Origin: Gelidibacter japonicus
Lineage (GTDB): Bacteria; Bacteroidota; Bacteroidia; Flavobacteriales; Flavobacteriaceae
NCBI RefSeq assembly: GCF_010725055.1
Contig: NZ_BJKB01000011.1
Coordinates: 116,359 to 180,358 of the forward strand
Direction of reading: 5' to 3'
DNA length: 64,000 nt
The translations under genes and the position numbers were made by a program. Positions 18,313 to 26,221 of this stretch are shown here, piece after piece; within the stretch, counting starts at the first letter, position 1; the number at the start of each line of letters is the position of its first letter. A model generated the notes under the pieces. The model searched no databases, had not been told where the DNA came from, and saw nothing but the letters and a program-made list of their open reading frames with translations.

Positions 18313-19104
18313 TTGGAATTTTTAGATAAACATAAGGCTTTAATCATTACCGCTTTAATCAGCGGCACACTAGTGCTTGCTATGTTTGCCATTGGTATTA
18401 AACAGCAAACCAAAGCGATGGCAGAGAGCTATTATGAATTGCCCCCACCTCTTACCCCAGAAGAACAGCAACTGCTTGAGGAAATGGCATTGAACGATCC
18501 CAATATTTCTGAAACCAATAAAGCCTACAACTCAGCTAACGAGTTTAAGGAGATGATGAAGAATTTCAAAACCGTCAATTCAGACGATTTTGATCAGAAT
18601 GCAAAAAAAACAGAAACGGAGGACACTGACATTCCAGAAGAAGTTACAGATATAGCAAACAACCCTACGGCTGAAGATTATTCACTCAATGAAAACGAGC
18701 TGTCATCCTACAGCAAGATCAACAACGTCATTGCGATGCGATCTGCCGAAAAACGTCAATCTTCTATATCTAACGGTAACAATTCCTCCAATAACCTAGC
18801 CAATAATTCTTCCTTAAACACCAATAGCAGTGTTTCTTATAGTCTAGTGAATAGAAAGGATAAATACTTACCGCCACCAGTGTATCTTTGTGAGGAAAGC
18901 GGCAAAATAGTGATCAATATTACCGTAAATAATCTGGGTGAAGTCATTGATGCTTATGTCAACACCTCTTCCACTTCAAAAAATGCCTGTTTGATTGAGA
19001 GCGCGCTGCAATATGCCAATGAGGCACGCTTTAGCCCTGACGCTTCCAATCCCAAACAGATTGGATCTATCACCTATCATTTTAAAGGGAAGAACTTAAA
19101 TTAG
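18313..19104 (+). CDS. TonB-like energy-transducer family protein, TTG start
   Basis: 263 residues: a short cytosolic N-terminus (MEFLDKHKA), one membrane helix (residues ~9-27), a Pro/Glu/Asn/Ser-rich periplasmic linker with LPPPLTPEEQQLLEEM, and a C-terminal domain (KIVINITVNNLGEVIDAYV, ARFSPDASNPKQIGSITYHF) resembling the TonB C-terminal fold. That layout fits an energy transducer spanning the periplasm. It begins with TTG: the in-frame codon five triplets upstream is TAA and no ATG or GTG lies between. No exbB/exbD is nearby, so coupling partners must be elsewhere. Confidence 0.75.
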   Translation: MEFLDKHKALIITALISGTLVLAMFAIGIKQQTKAMAESYYELPPPLTPEEQQLLEEMALNDPNISETNKAYNSANEFKEMMKNFKTVNSDDFDQNAKKTETEDTDIPEEVTDIANNPTAEDYSLNENELSSYSKINNVIAMRSAEKRQSSISNGNNSSNNLANNSSLNTNSSVSYSLVNRKDKYLPPPVYLCEESGKIVINITVNNLGEVIDAYVNTSSTSKNACLIESALQYANEARFSPDASNPKQIGSITYHFKGKNLN

Positions 19105-19194
19105 CCCCTCCCTTTTAATATTTTAAGATCATTCTGACCCCATTTAGGCGATAACAAAATAGCAGTCACTTTTCATACTTATCAACGGTATCTC

Positions 19195-19818
19195 TTAGGA
19201 TAGCTCCAAAATATTCAACAAATCTGAAATTGTACTTTGGCCTTTATCCTTATTGTACCATCCTTGCAAGATCTCCTTAAATTCCTCAGTAATCATACCG
19301 TGTTCAGCTAGGTAATCCCTAACCAATTGCGTCGCCGCTGCAGGTCTCGGACCAAAGGTTCCAAGCACTTCTCCAGAAGTACGGTCAAACATAATCAACT
19401 TAGGAATTGATTTTCCGCCATTGGTCAGGAATTGTTGCATAAGTGCATCATTTTCGTCACGTAACACAAATTTCAAATCGATGTTAGGGCTTAATTCCGC
19501 CACCTTGTTGATTACGGGATTCACGTGTGCTGCATCGCCACACCAGCTTTCAGTAAGGACCAACCAGGTAACCTCTCTTTTAAAGGATGCTATTTTTTCT
19601 TGAGCTTCTGCTGAAACCTTTATCGTTTTGTCCCATCGCTTCATACGCTGTTCATTTAAAACGGTGTAGGCAACCATATCTACACTTTTGTCCAATCCCG
19701 TTGTGGATTGGTTTTTAACCAATTTCGCCATCAACAACCTGTACTCATTATATGACATACTGTTGTTCAAGCTTTCTTCAATTATTATTTTTATTTCGTT
19801 GTGTGTGATTGTATCCAT
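19195..19818 (-). CDS. Thioredoxin-like protein with WCGD motif
   Basis: 207 residues. A helical N-terminal section (~75 residues) is followed by a thioredoxin fold: VTWLVLTESWCGDAAHVNPV at the active site, LKFVLRDENDALMQQFLTNG, then SIPKLIMFDRTSGEVLGTFG with the cis-Pro (SIP). The usual CxxC is replaced by CGDA, leaving one Cys, so ordinary disulfide exchange is unlikely; a monothiol, sensing or structural role is possible. The family occurs widely in Bacteroidota as thioredoxin family protein. Divergent from tag. Confidence 0.85.
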   Translation of the reverse strand: MDTITHNEIKIIIEESLNNSMSYNEYRLLMAKLVKNQSTTGLDKSVDMVAYTVLNEQRMKRWDKTIKVSAEAQEKIASFKREVTWLVLTESWCGDAAHVNPVINKVAELSPNIDLKFVLRDENDALMQQFLTNGGKSIPKLIMFDRTSGEVLGTFGPRPAAATQLVRDYLAEHGMITEEFKEILQGWYNKDKGQSTISDLLNILELS

Positions 19819-19906
19819 AAATATATTTTTTGCAAATTTAACCCTATTTTATGTATTATTAGGTAACCCTTGTTACATTAGTATTTCAATTCAAATGATC
19901 GTTAAA

Positions 19907-20473
19907 ATGGAAAAACAAAGATGTGGTTGGTGCATGGGTGATGCGCTTTACCAACAGTATCACGATTTGGAATGGGGCGTTCCGGTAAAAGACGACGACA
20001 CGCTTTTTGAATTCTTAGTTCTGGAAACCTTCCAGGCTGGATTGAGCTGGATTACGATCTTACGCAAGCGTGAGAATTTTAGAGTTGCTTTTGATGGATT
20101 TGACTATAAGAAGATAGCACAGTACAAACAGGAAAAGATTGACAGTCTGCTTCAGGATGCGGGTATTATCAGAAACAAGCTGAAAGTACACGCTACGGTT
20201 ACCAACGCAAAGGCCTTTATGAAAATACAGGAAGAATTTGGTTCTTTTTCCAAGTATATTTGGGGGTTTGTAGATGGTAAGCCCATCAAAAACAAAGTCG
20301 AGAACTATAAAGAAGCACCTCCAACTACAGCCCAAAGTGATACCATTAGTAAGGATCTAAAAAGACGGGGCTTTAAGTTTGTGGGTTCTACCGTGATGTA
20401 TGCCTATATGCAAGCTGTAGGAATGGTGAATGATCATGAGATGGATTGTTTTAGATATGAGGAGATTCAATAA
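19907..20473 (+). CDS. tag: DNA-3-methyladenine glycosylase I
   Basis: Excises 3-methyladenine from alkylated DNA. 188 residues, normal for Tag. It starts with MEKQRCGWCMGDALYQQYHD followed by LEWGVPVKDDDTLFE; this holds the zinc ligands Cys and His of the N-terminus. LSWITILRKRENFRVAFDGFD is the helix-hairpin-helix and base-pocket region, and VNDHEMDCFRYEE supplies the other zinc ligands (His, Cys). The upstream in-frame start at 19688 would add 73 residues antisense to the neighbouring gene and is rejected. Confidence 0.95.
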   Translation: MEKQRCGWCMGDALYQQYHDLEWGVPVKDDDTLFEFLVLETFQAGLSWITILRKRENFRVAFDGFDYKKIAQYKQEKIDSLLQDAGIIRNKLKVHATVTNAKAFMKIQEEFGSFSKYIWGFVDGKPIKNKVENYKEAPPTTAQSDTISKDLKRRGFKFVGSTVMYAYMQAVGMVNDHEMDCFRYEEIQ

Positions 20474-20490
20474 TGCCGAAGATGGTTTTT

Positions 20491-20871
20491 GATTAACAAC
20501 TATAGATTAACGATTATTGAATTGTGATTGTTGATTTGTGATTGTTGATTTGTGATCTGACAGACGCGAGACTGAAGACTGCGGACTGACTGCTGATTGT
20601 TGATTTGTGATTGTTGATTTGTGATCTGACAGACGCGAGACTGAAGACTGCGGACTGACTGCGGACTGACTGCTGATTGCTGATTGTTGATTTGTGATTG
20701 TTGATTTGTGATCTGACAGACGCGAGACTGAAGACTGCGGACTGACTGCTGATTGTTGATTTGTGATTGTCGATTTGTGATCTGACAGACGCGAGACTAA
20801 AGACTGCGGACTGACTGCGGACTGACTGCTGATTGCTGATTGTTGATTTGTGATTGTTGATTTGTGATCTG
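20491..20871. repeat. Higher-order tandem repeat (69/87-bp alternating units)
   Basis: From 20526 the units are 69 bp (20526-20594), 87 bp (20595-20681), 69 bp (20682-20750), 87 bp (20751-20837) and a truncated fifth unit (20838-20871) cut by the insertion sequence. All share GATTGTTGATTTGT repeated twice, GATCTGACAGACGCGAGACT and GAAGACTGCGGACTGACT; the long form adds an extra GCGGACTGACT and GATTGCT. The basic words are 7-mers (GATTGTT, GATTTGT, GACTGAA-like). A looser heptamer lead-in (GATTAAC, GATTATT) occupies 20491-20525. Only a few point differences separate the 156-bp pairs. Confidence 0.95.
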
Positions 20872-20915
20872 TGTACGTCCCTGATATAGGTTGACCACTT
20901 AAAGAGTGGAAAACT

Positions 20916-21314
20916 ATGAAAGCAAATGTACGGAGTATCCGCAAGCAGCGTAAATACTCAGAAGAGTTTAAAAAAAGGATTGTTGCAGATTTTGAGAGTG
21001 GGAAGTTTAGCGTACTCCAATTAGAGAAGCTGCACGGGATTAGAAATCCGACAATTTATCGTTGGATCTATAAATTCTCTACCTTTAACGAAAAGGGGTT
21101 TAGAATTATAGAAATGAAAGACAGCAGCAGCCAAAAGATGAAAGAGCTCGAAGCCCGTGTCAAGGAGCTTGAGAGTGTTGTGGGACGCAAGCAGATAATG
21201 ATCGATTATTTGGAGAAGATGATGGAGATCGCCAAGGAAGAACTTGACATCGACATCAAAAAAAACTTCGGCACCCCACAATCAACTGGTTCAGGAAAAA
21301 CAAAGAAAAAATGA
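20916..21314 (+). CDS. IS3-family transposase OrfA
   Basis: 132 residues. N-terminal helix-turn-helix (YSEEFKKRIVADFESGKFSV followed by LEKLHGIRNPTIYRWIYKF) binds the terminal repeats; a leucine-zipper-like coiled coil follows (MKELEARVKELESVVGRKQ, IDYLEKMMEIAKEEL) for multimerisation. The end is Lys-rich (GSGKTKKK). Its TGA overlaps the orfB start in ATGA after an A-run (AAAAAATGA), the usual place for -1 frameshifting or coupled reinitiation that yields the OrfAB fusion or OrfB. Confidence 0.95.
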   Translation: MKANVRSIRKQRKYSEEFKKRIVADFESGKFSVLQLEKLHGIRNPTIYRWIYKFSTFNEKGFRIIEMKDSSSQKMKELEARVKELESVVGRKQIMIDYLEKMMEIAKEELDIDIKKNFGTPQSTGSGKTKKK

Positions 21315-22153
21315 GTTTTTCAATGAACAAATTATACACCACCATTGGTATCAGCAAACAAGCTGTGACCCAGTACGATGCAAGGCAAAGGATCTTTGAC
21401 AAAAAGGTGGGACAGATGATTCTCGAAGCTGATGAGCTCAGGGAAGATCACCCTGGTTGTGGGGTTGAGAAAATGTACTATACACTTAAGCCTGACTTTA
21501 TAGGTAGGGATAGGTTTATAGAACTTATGATGGAACTGGGATATCGTTTGAAGCGCAAAAAGAACTATAAAAGAACAACTATCGCTTCAAAGATCTATTA
21601 TCCTAACCTTATAAAGGGAATGGAGGTTGACCGGCCATCAATGGTGTGGCAGTCCGATATTACTTACATCCCTATTGGCAACAAGCATTATTATGCAGTT
21701 TTTATAATAGATGTTTACACCAAAAAGATCGTAGGATATAAAGTCTCCGATAATATGAGGGCAAAGGCAAGTATGGATGCATTGACGATGGCTTTAAAAG
21801 AAAATAAGGCTCCTTTGGTGCACCATAGCGATCGGGGGAGCCAATACACTTACAAGGGATACATAAACCTTTTAAGAGAAAAAGGGAGCCAAATAAGTAT
21901 GGCACTCTCAGCCCACGACAATGCTTATGCAGAACGTATCAACAGGACCATAAAAGAAGAATATCTTGATCACTGGAAACCGCAAACATTTAATCAATTA
22001 AAAAGGATGGTGACAAAAGCGGTCAAGAATTATAACAGTAAAAGATTACATAATAACAATGATAGAATGAGCCCTGAGAAGTTCATAAATCAATTTTCTT
22101 TGTTGAGGCCTCAACAAAGAAAATTGATAACTATTTTTGATAATGAAAATTAA
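21311..22153 (+). CDS. IS3-family transposase OrfB (DDE integrase)
   Basis: 280 residues: an HTH_21-type N-terminal domain (EADELREDHPGCGVEKMYYT) and an rve-fold catalytic core. The DDE triad is visible: WQSDITYIPIGNKHYYAVF (first Asp, ~residue 116), LVHHSDRGSQYTYKGY (second Asp, ~residue 177) and HDNAYAERINRTIKEEYLD (Glu, ~residue 214). FNQLKRMVTKAVKNYNSKRL and MSPEKF close the domain as usual. It is in the -1 frame relative to orfA, sharing an ATGA overlap. Confidence 0.96.
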   Translation: MSFSMNKLYTTIGISKQAVTQYDARQRIFDKKVGQMILEADELREDHPGCGVEKMYYTLKPDFIGRDRFIELMMELGYRLKRKKNYKRTTIASKIYYPNLIKGMEVDRPSMVWQSDITYIPIGNKHYYAVFIIDVYTKKIVGYKVSDNMRAKASMDALTMALKENKAPLVHHSDRGSQYTYKGYINLLREKGSQISMALSAHDNAYAERINRTIKEEYLDHWKPQTFNQLKRMVTKAVKNYNSKRLHNNNDRMSPEKFINQFSLLRPQQRKLITIFDNEN

Positions 22154-22186
22154 TTAATAACGGTCAACTCTAATCAGGGATGTTCA

Positions 22187-22261
22187 CTGACAGACGCGAG
22201 ACTGAAGACTGCGGACTGACTGCTGACTGCTGACTGCTGACTGCTGACTGCTGACTGCTGA
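22187..22261. repeat. Tandem repeat continued after the IS
   Basis: CTGACAGACGCGAGACTGAA resumes the unit interrupted at 20871, then GACTGCGGACTGACTG passes into about six copies of the 7-mer CTGCTGA ending at 22261. Confidence 0.92.
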
Positions 22262-22274
22262 ATAAAAAAAGGCG

Positions 22275-22341
22275 TTTCACAAAGATCTTTGTCAAAATTC
22301 TCCTTTGTGTTTTTTGAGATTTCTTTGTGTCTTTTGTGAAA
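22275..22341. other. Hairpin with inner perfect palindrome
   Basis: Outer 9-bp arms TTTCACAAA/TTTGTGAAA at 22275-22283 and 22333-22341. The left arm overlaps a perfect palindrome ACAAAGATCTTTGT (22279-22292). Intergenic, with CTTTGTGT words typical of decayed repeats; no gene seen. Confidence 0.4.
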
Positions 22342-22392
22342 TAACCATTAGGGTTTTACAAAAAACTAAAAAATTAGCGTTTTTAATTTGAC

Positions 22393-22448
22393 GCAAAATT
22401 GGAATTTGAAAATTGGAATTTGGAACTCGAAATCATAAACTTTAAAAC
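22393..22448 (-). repeat. Heptamer array after the aat stop
   Basis: On the minus strand, directly after the aat TAG: GTTTTAA, AGTTTAT, GATTTCG, AGTTCCA, AATTCCA, ATTTTCA, AATTCCA, ATTTTGC. The 7-bp period is clearest in the middle. Confidence 0.65.
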
Positions 22449-23084
22449 CTAACCCTCTTTCAAATACTCCAAAAACTCACTCCGTTCTATCTCTTCAGCA
22501 CCCAAACTCGCCAGATGTTTGGTATACACCTGACAATCGATTAGTTTATAGTTTGTGTTTTGAAGAAAGGTGATGAAGGCCACTTTGCTTGCATTGCTTA
22601 CTTTAGTAAACATGCTCTCACCACAAAACACACCATTGCCCAGATCAATGCCATACAGACCACCCACCAAAATATCCTTCTGCCAAACCTCAACCGAAAT
22701 TGCATAGCCCAAACGATGTAAATTGGTATAGGCTTTGATCATTTCATTCGTAATCCAAGTGCCCGCCTGCCCTTCTCGTTTGGCTATGGAACATTCTGAA
22801 ATAACAGCTTCAAAATCCTTGTTGACCGTCACCGTAAAATCTTTATTTCGAAGTATTTGAACCATACTTTTAGAGACTTTTAAGCGCTGTGGAAACAGAA
22901 TAAATCTCGGATTTGGCGACCACCATAAGATCAAGTCATTATCATCATTGAACCAGGGGAAAATTCCGTTTTTGTAGGCTAAAAGCAATCGCTGCACCGA
23001 CAGGTCACCACCAATAGCCAACAGGCCATCGGAGTCGGCCCTATTTGGATTTGGGAACTCGATCTTATCTGTTAAAAACACCAT
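22449..23084 (-). CDS. aat: Leucyl/phenylalanyl-tRNA--protein transferase
   Basis: Transfers Leu or Phe from aminoacyl-tRNA to N-terminal Arg/Lys of proteins, marking them for ClpAP in the N-end rule pathway. About 211 residues. Motifs: FPNPNRADSDGLLAIGGDLS, LLLAYKNGIFPWFNDDN followed by WWSPNPRFILFP, TWITNEMIKAYTNLHRLGYA, SVEVWQKDILVGGLYGIDLG, FCGESMFTKVSNASKVAF and a C-terminal IDCQVYTKHLASLGAEEI. Start taken at MVFLTDKIEFP; the Met three residues earlier (23093) is equally possible. Confidence 0.95.
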   Translation of the reverse strand: MVFLTDKIEFPNPNRADSDGLLAIGGDLSVQRLLLAYKNGIFPWFNDDNDLILWWSPNPRFILFPQRLKVSKSMVQILRNKDFTVTVNKDFEAVISECSIAKREGQAGTWITNEMIKAYTNLHRLGYAISVEVWQKDILVGGLYGIDLGNGVFCGESMFTKVSNASKVAFITFLQNTNYKLIDCQVYTKHLASLGAEEIERSEFLEYLKEG

Positions 23085-23117
23085 GCCATGCACTTTATGT
23101 CATTGCTAAATATCACA

Positions 23118-23152
23118 AAAAAACCTCAATGTTTAGAGCATTGAGGTTTTTT
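23118..23152. terminator. Intrinsic terminator
   Basis: 14-bp perfect stem (AAAAAACCTCAATG and complement) with a 7-nt loop. It lies downstream of the DUF3127 gene (minus strand), in the short gap before aat. Confidence 0.8.
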
Positions 23153-23197
23153 ATCATTTTCATTGTTCTGATAAAAGGATTTCCTGCCGATAGCGTA

Positions 23198-23572
23198 TTA
23201 GAACGGCAGATCGTCGTGATCATCCTCTTTCAAGTCGTTTGCAGGTTGAAATGCTTCAGCCGGTGCAACTGGAGGCATGTTGCCCGCAGCACCTTCTTGC
23301 AAACTTTCAATACGCCATCCTTGGATAGAGTTAAAATATTTGGTTTCTCCCTGTGGATTGACCCATTCTCTTCCTCTCAGATTGATGCTCACTTTTACAT
23401 TCTGACCAACTTGGTAATTGTTTAACAAATCGGTTTTATCCTGTACAAACTCAACCATAATATGTTGAGGATATTGCTCTTCTGTAGTCACTACCACTTC
23501 TCTTTTTCTGAACCCATTATTTCCAAAAGTTTGGGTTTCTCCTATCATTTTGATTTTTCCTTGTACTTCCAT
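23198..23572 (-). CDS. DUF3127 OB-fold-like protein with SSB-like tail
   Basis: 124 residues. The first ~85 residues match the DUF3127 family (MEVQGKIKMIGETQTFGNNG, FRKREVVVTTEEQYPQH, INLRGREWVNPQGETKYFNS), an OB-like beta barrel. A Pro/Ala-rich linker follows, then an acidic end with DHDDLPF as the last residues. That tail copies the arrangement of bacterial SSB (acidic, ending in hydrophobic-Pro-Phe), the docking peptide for DNA-repair proteins. A nucleic-acid-binding role is therefore plausible but inferred. Single gene. Confidence 0.82.
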   Translation of the reverse strand: MEVQGKIKMIGETQTFGNNGFRKREVVVTTEEQYPQHIMVEFVQDKTDLLNNYQVGQNVKVSINLRGREWVNPQGETKYFNSIQGWRIESLQEGAAGNMPPVAPAEAFQPANDLKEDDHDDLPF

Positions 23573-23657
23573 TTGACTAATTTTTATTATTCCTATTTAC
23601 TGTTATTCTATTCTTTATTTTTTTATAGCCCTTAATTTCGAATTTTGATTCTTAAAA

Positions 23658-24527
23658 TTAAGAGAGCAACAGCTTCCAAGCGCTGTCAATATCACCATAA
23701 CTCAGATAATTCCTGGCCATTTTATGCTTTTCACGATGGGTCATTTCTTTAATATTGGCATGATGTTCACCAACACTCTTTATAAAATCGGCAATAGCTT
23801 CTTCTGTTGGGAGCTTTTCAATATTGCCTAACATGCCCAAGTCATTTCCCGTAAAAATCATACTGTTTTTAATCGCTTCAGGCATAGCATCGATCCCAAT
23901 ACCAATAGTGCGCAAAGGTTTTGGTACTTTAAAGAATCCATTTTTCGCTCTACTATAATAATCCCCGCCAGCTCGAGCCACTAAGTCCAGCTTTTCTTGA
24001 TCGATCATTTCATTGTCATCCAGAATTTCATTTGAAATATGAAATTTCACCACTTCACAAATGATCAAATTGCCCGCACCGCCTTCAGTGCCCAATTTTA
24101 TAATTTCATTGACCTTACATTCAAATTGTATAGGCGATTCTGCCACCCTGAAGGGCTTTACGATATCTGAATCTAGCATGGTCAAGCCTGCCTTTTCAAA
24201 TTCATTGATCCCTTTTTCATATTCCGTACTGCTCAATGACGCTTGGTGCACCAAATCATAATTAACAACATTGATCACCACTTCCATCGTGGCCTCTACA
24301 TTCTCCAAGGTGTGTTTCACACTATTGTTCCTTACCCGTCTTGCAGGAGAAAAAATGAGGACTGGCGGATTCGCACTAAACACATTAAAGAAACTAAAAG
24401 GCGATAAATTCGGATTCCCATCGGCATCCATAGTACTGGCAAAGGCAATTGGCCGAGGTGCTACCGCACTTAACAAATAACCATGTAATTTACCTGTAGA
24501 CAGGTCTTTAGGATCAAAACTTACCAT
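23658..24527 (-). CDS. Flavin reductase family protein
   Basis: 289 residues. Split-barrel FMN-binding domain in the first ~200 residues: LLSAVAPRPIAFASTMDADG followed by NLSPFSFFNVFSANPPVL, the typical FMN-phosphate and isoalloxazine contacts, then FECKVNEIIKLGTEGGAGNL and VARAGGDYYSRA. An extra ~80-residue helical C-terminus (EKLPTEEAIADFIKSVGEHH, LSYGDIDSAWKLLL) is typical of the flavobacterial form. Such enzymes reduce FMN or act as flavoprotein reductases; the physiological partner is unknown. Confidence 0.88.
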   Translation of the reverse strand: MVSFDPKDLSTGKLHGYLLSAVAPRPIAFASTMDADGNPNLSPFSFFNVFSANPPVLIFSPARRVRNNSVKHTLENVEATMEVVINVVNYDLVHQASLSSTEYEKGINEFEKAGLTMLDSDIVKPFRVAESPIQFECKVNEIIKLGTEGGAGNLIICEVVKFHISNEILDDNEMIDQEKLDLVARAGGDYYSRAKNGFFKVPKPLRTIGIGIDAMPEAIKNSMIFTGNDLGMLGNIEKLPTEEAIADFIKSVGEHHANIKEMTHREKHKMARNYLSYGDIDSAWKLLLS

Positions 24528-24719
24528 TTAAAAAATTGTTAAATGCAAATGTAACCATATTGTTAAACCTATAAAAATGATTTAGAACAAGAATCAAACA
24601 ATAATATCAACATAATTGCATTAGTTATGTAGTACTTAAAAATTATCGCAATAAAGGTTTCCTATTTGCTAATTTCTTTGAGTATATTTAAAATTACAAA
24701 CGTATTGATGCCATACCCT

Positions 24720-25856
24720 ATGAACCGAAATATCTTACGGTGGATAATTATTGCCTCGTCCTTTATAATTATCTCATTGATTTTATGGAATACGTACATC
24801 TTCTTTCAGAATTTTAAGGCCGAAGAGCGCATAAAAATGCAAAACTGGTCATTTGCCCAATCAGAACTCTTAACATCTGAAAATGAGAATGTGGAACTTA
24901 CGCTTAAAATTTTAGAAAGCAACCATACCACTCCTATGTTGGCCATTAATAAAGATGGAAGTTTAGGCACTTTCAAAAATATTGACAAAAAGAAAGTAGA
25001 AAATCCCACCTCAGTCCAAAATCTTATAATCGCATTTGAAAGCGAAAACCAGCCCATTGAGGTCTATTATAACGACGAAATTTATTACACCATCTATTAT
25101 GGCAATTCACCTTTAATCAACAAGCTTAAATACTATCCATTGGCATTATTGCTCATTATTGTGCTCTTTGCCGCTGTGGTCTACTTTTTCTATCGCAGTT
25201 CAAAGATTGCGGAACAGAACAAACTTTGGACGGGAATGGCCAAGGAAACGGCCCATCAAATTGGTACGCCTCTATCGTCATTAATAGGATGGATCGAAAT
25301 TTTACGTTCTGAAGATGTCAACCCATCTTATCTATTGGAAATTGAAAAAGACATCACACGTTTACAAACCATCACCGATCGATTTAGTAAAATCGGCTCG
25401 ATGCCCACTTTAAAAAGATCAGATATCGTCAAAGAAACTGTCGATTCCTATGAGTATCTAAAAGCGCGTTCCAGCAAATTGATAGGTTTTGAAATTGAAG
25501 CACCAGATCATCCCATTTATGTCAACTTGAACCCCCAACTCTACAGTTGGACCATTGAAAATTTAGTAAAGAATGCCATTGATGCCATGAGAGGAAAGGG
25601 AAATTTGAAAATAACCATAATTGAAGGCGACAAGGATGTTAAAATTACGGTCACGGATTCTGGCAAAGGACTTTCTAAAGGCTTATTCCAAAAGGTTTTT
25701 GAACCTGGATATACAAGTAGAAAGCGTGGTTGGGGCTTAGGACTGTCATTGGCAAAACGGATTGTAGAAGATTACCACGATGGAAAAATAAAAGTGTTAC
25801 ATTCGGAAATTAACAAAGGAACGACCATGCAGATTTCATTAAAATTAATTCCGTAA
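24720..25856 (+). CDS. Orphan sensor histidine kinase
   Basis: 378 residues from the ATG at 24720 (24708 is also possible). Two membrane helices (residues ~8-27 and ~138-158) enclose a ~110-residue periplasmic sensor of no recognised type. The kinase core has the H box ETAHQIGTPLSSLIGW (phospho-acceptor His ~residue 179), the N box WTIENLVKNAIDAMRGKG, DSGKGL (G1), FEPGYTSRKRGWGLGLSLAK (F/G2) and a final beta strand. No HAMP domain is evident and no response regulator is adjacent. The next gene, 9 nt on, encodes a small zinc-ribbon membrane protein. Confidence 0.9.
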   Translation: MNRNILRWIIIASSFIIISLILWNTYIFFQNFKAEERIKMQNWSFAQSELLTSENENVELTLKILESNHTTPMLAINKDGSLGTFKNIDKKKVENPTSVQNLIIAFESENQPIEVYYNDEIYYTIYYGNSPLINKLKYYPLALLLIIVLFAAVVYFFYRSSKIAEQNKLWTGMAKETAHQIGTPLSSLIGWIEILRSEDVNPSYLLEIEKDITRLQTITDRFSKIGSMPTLKRSDIVKETVDSYEYLKARSSKLIGFEIEAPDHPIYVNLNPQLYSWTIENLVKNAIDAMRGKGNLKITIIEGDKDVKITVTDSGKGLSKGLFQKVFEPGYTSRKRGWGLGLSLAKRIVEDYHDGKIKVLHSEINKGTTMQISLKLIP

Positions 25857-25865
25857 ATTTGGATT

Positions 25866-26204
25866 ATGGAGAACAAGTTTTTCACTTTAAAAGAGGTTGA
25901 GTTAAATAACAATTGTCCTGAATGTTATTCAAGAGAAGGATTGCAATTGACATTCAAGCAGCGCTTTGTTGAAAACTTTTTTTATAAAGCCATTACATCA
26001 GAAACCGCTCACTCATTATTTTGCAAAGTTTGTGAAACCATGATCTTCCCTGCACGGTGGACCGACGATATTGACAGGGTATTTGAATATCAGCAACGTG
26101 CAACACCACCAAAACCATCCTCCTTCAAATTGAAAACCTCATCTTGGATTTTAATGCTCGTCTTGTTCGCAACCTTAACCGCTACCACGCTTCTGTTTAT
26201 ATAA
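25866..26204 (+). CDS. Zinc-ribbon protein with C-terminal membrane anchor
   Basis: 112 residues. Two CxxC pairs (CPEC at ~18 and CKVC at ~58) form a likely zinc ribbon; a basic-proline linker (QQRATPPKPSSFKLK) leads to one membrane helix at the extreme C-terminus (SWILMLVLFATLTATTLLFI), so it looks tail-anchored. It starts 9 nt after the histidine kinase and is probably in the same transcript. No family recognised; a link to the kinase is only positional. Confidence 0.75.
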   Translation: MENKFFTLKEVELNNNCPECYSREGLQLTFKQRFVENFFYKAITSETAHSLFCKVCETMIFPARWTDDIDRVFEYQQRATPPKPSSFKLKTSSWILMLVLFATLTATTLLFI

Positions 26205-26221
26205 GTTGTTGAGAATTGGAT

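Larger units (their letters stand above)
20872..22186 (+). mobile_element. Complete IS3-family (IS150-like) insertion sequence
   Basis: 1315 bp with ~25-bp imperfect terminal inverted repeats: left TGTACGTCCCTGAT...GTTGACC and right complement TGAACATCCCTGAT...GTTGACC (about 19 of 25 identical, TG...CA ends). Two overlapping genes encode OrfA and the DDE transposase OrfB. It sits inside the tandem repeat: left flank GTGATCTG and right flank CTGACAGACGCG rebuild the uninterrupted unit GTGATCTGACAGACGCG with a 3-bp CTG target duplication. Both frames are intact, so it may still be mobile. Confidence 0.95.

Noticed and set aside
20491..20871. Possible CRISPR array
   Set aside because: Units are contiguous near-identical repeats with no unique spacers, and no cas genes are nearby.
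20507..20944. Minus-strand 145-codon open frame across the tandem repeat
   Set aside because: It is open only because the 69- and 87-bp units are multiples of three; the product is a low-complexity Ser/Gln/Thr repeat that also spans the IS boundary.
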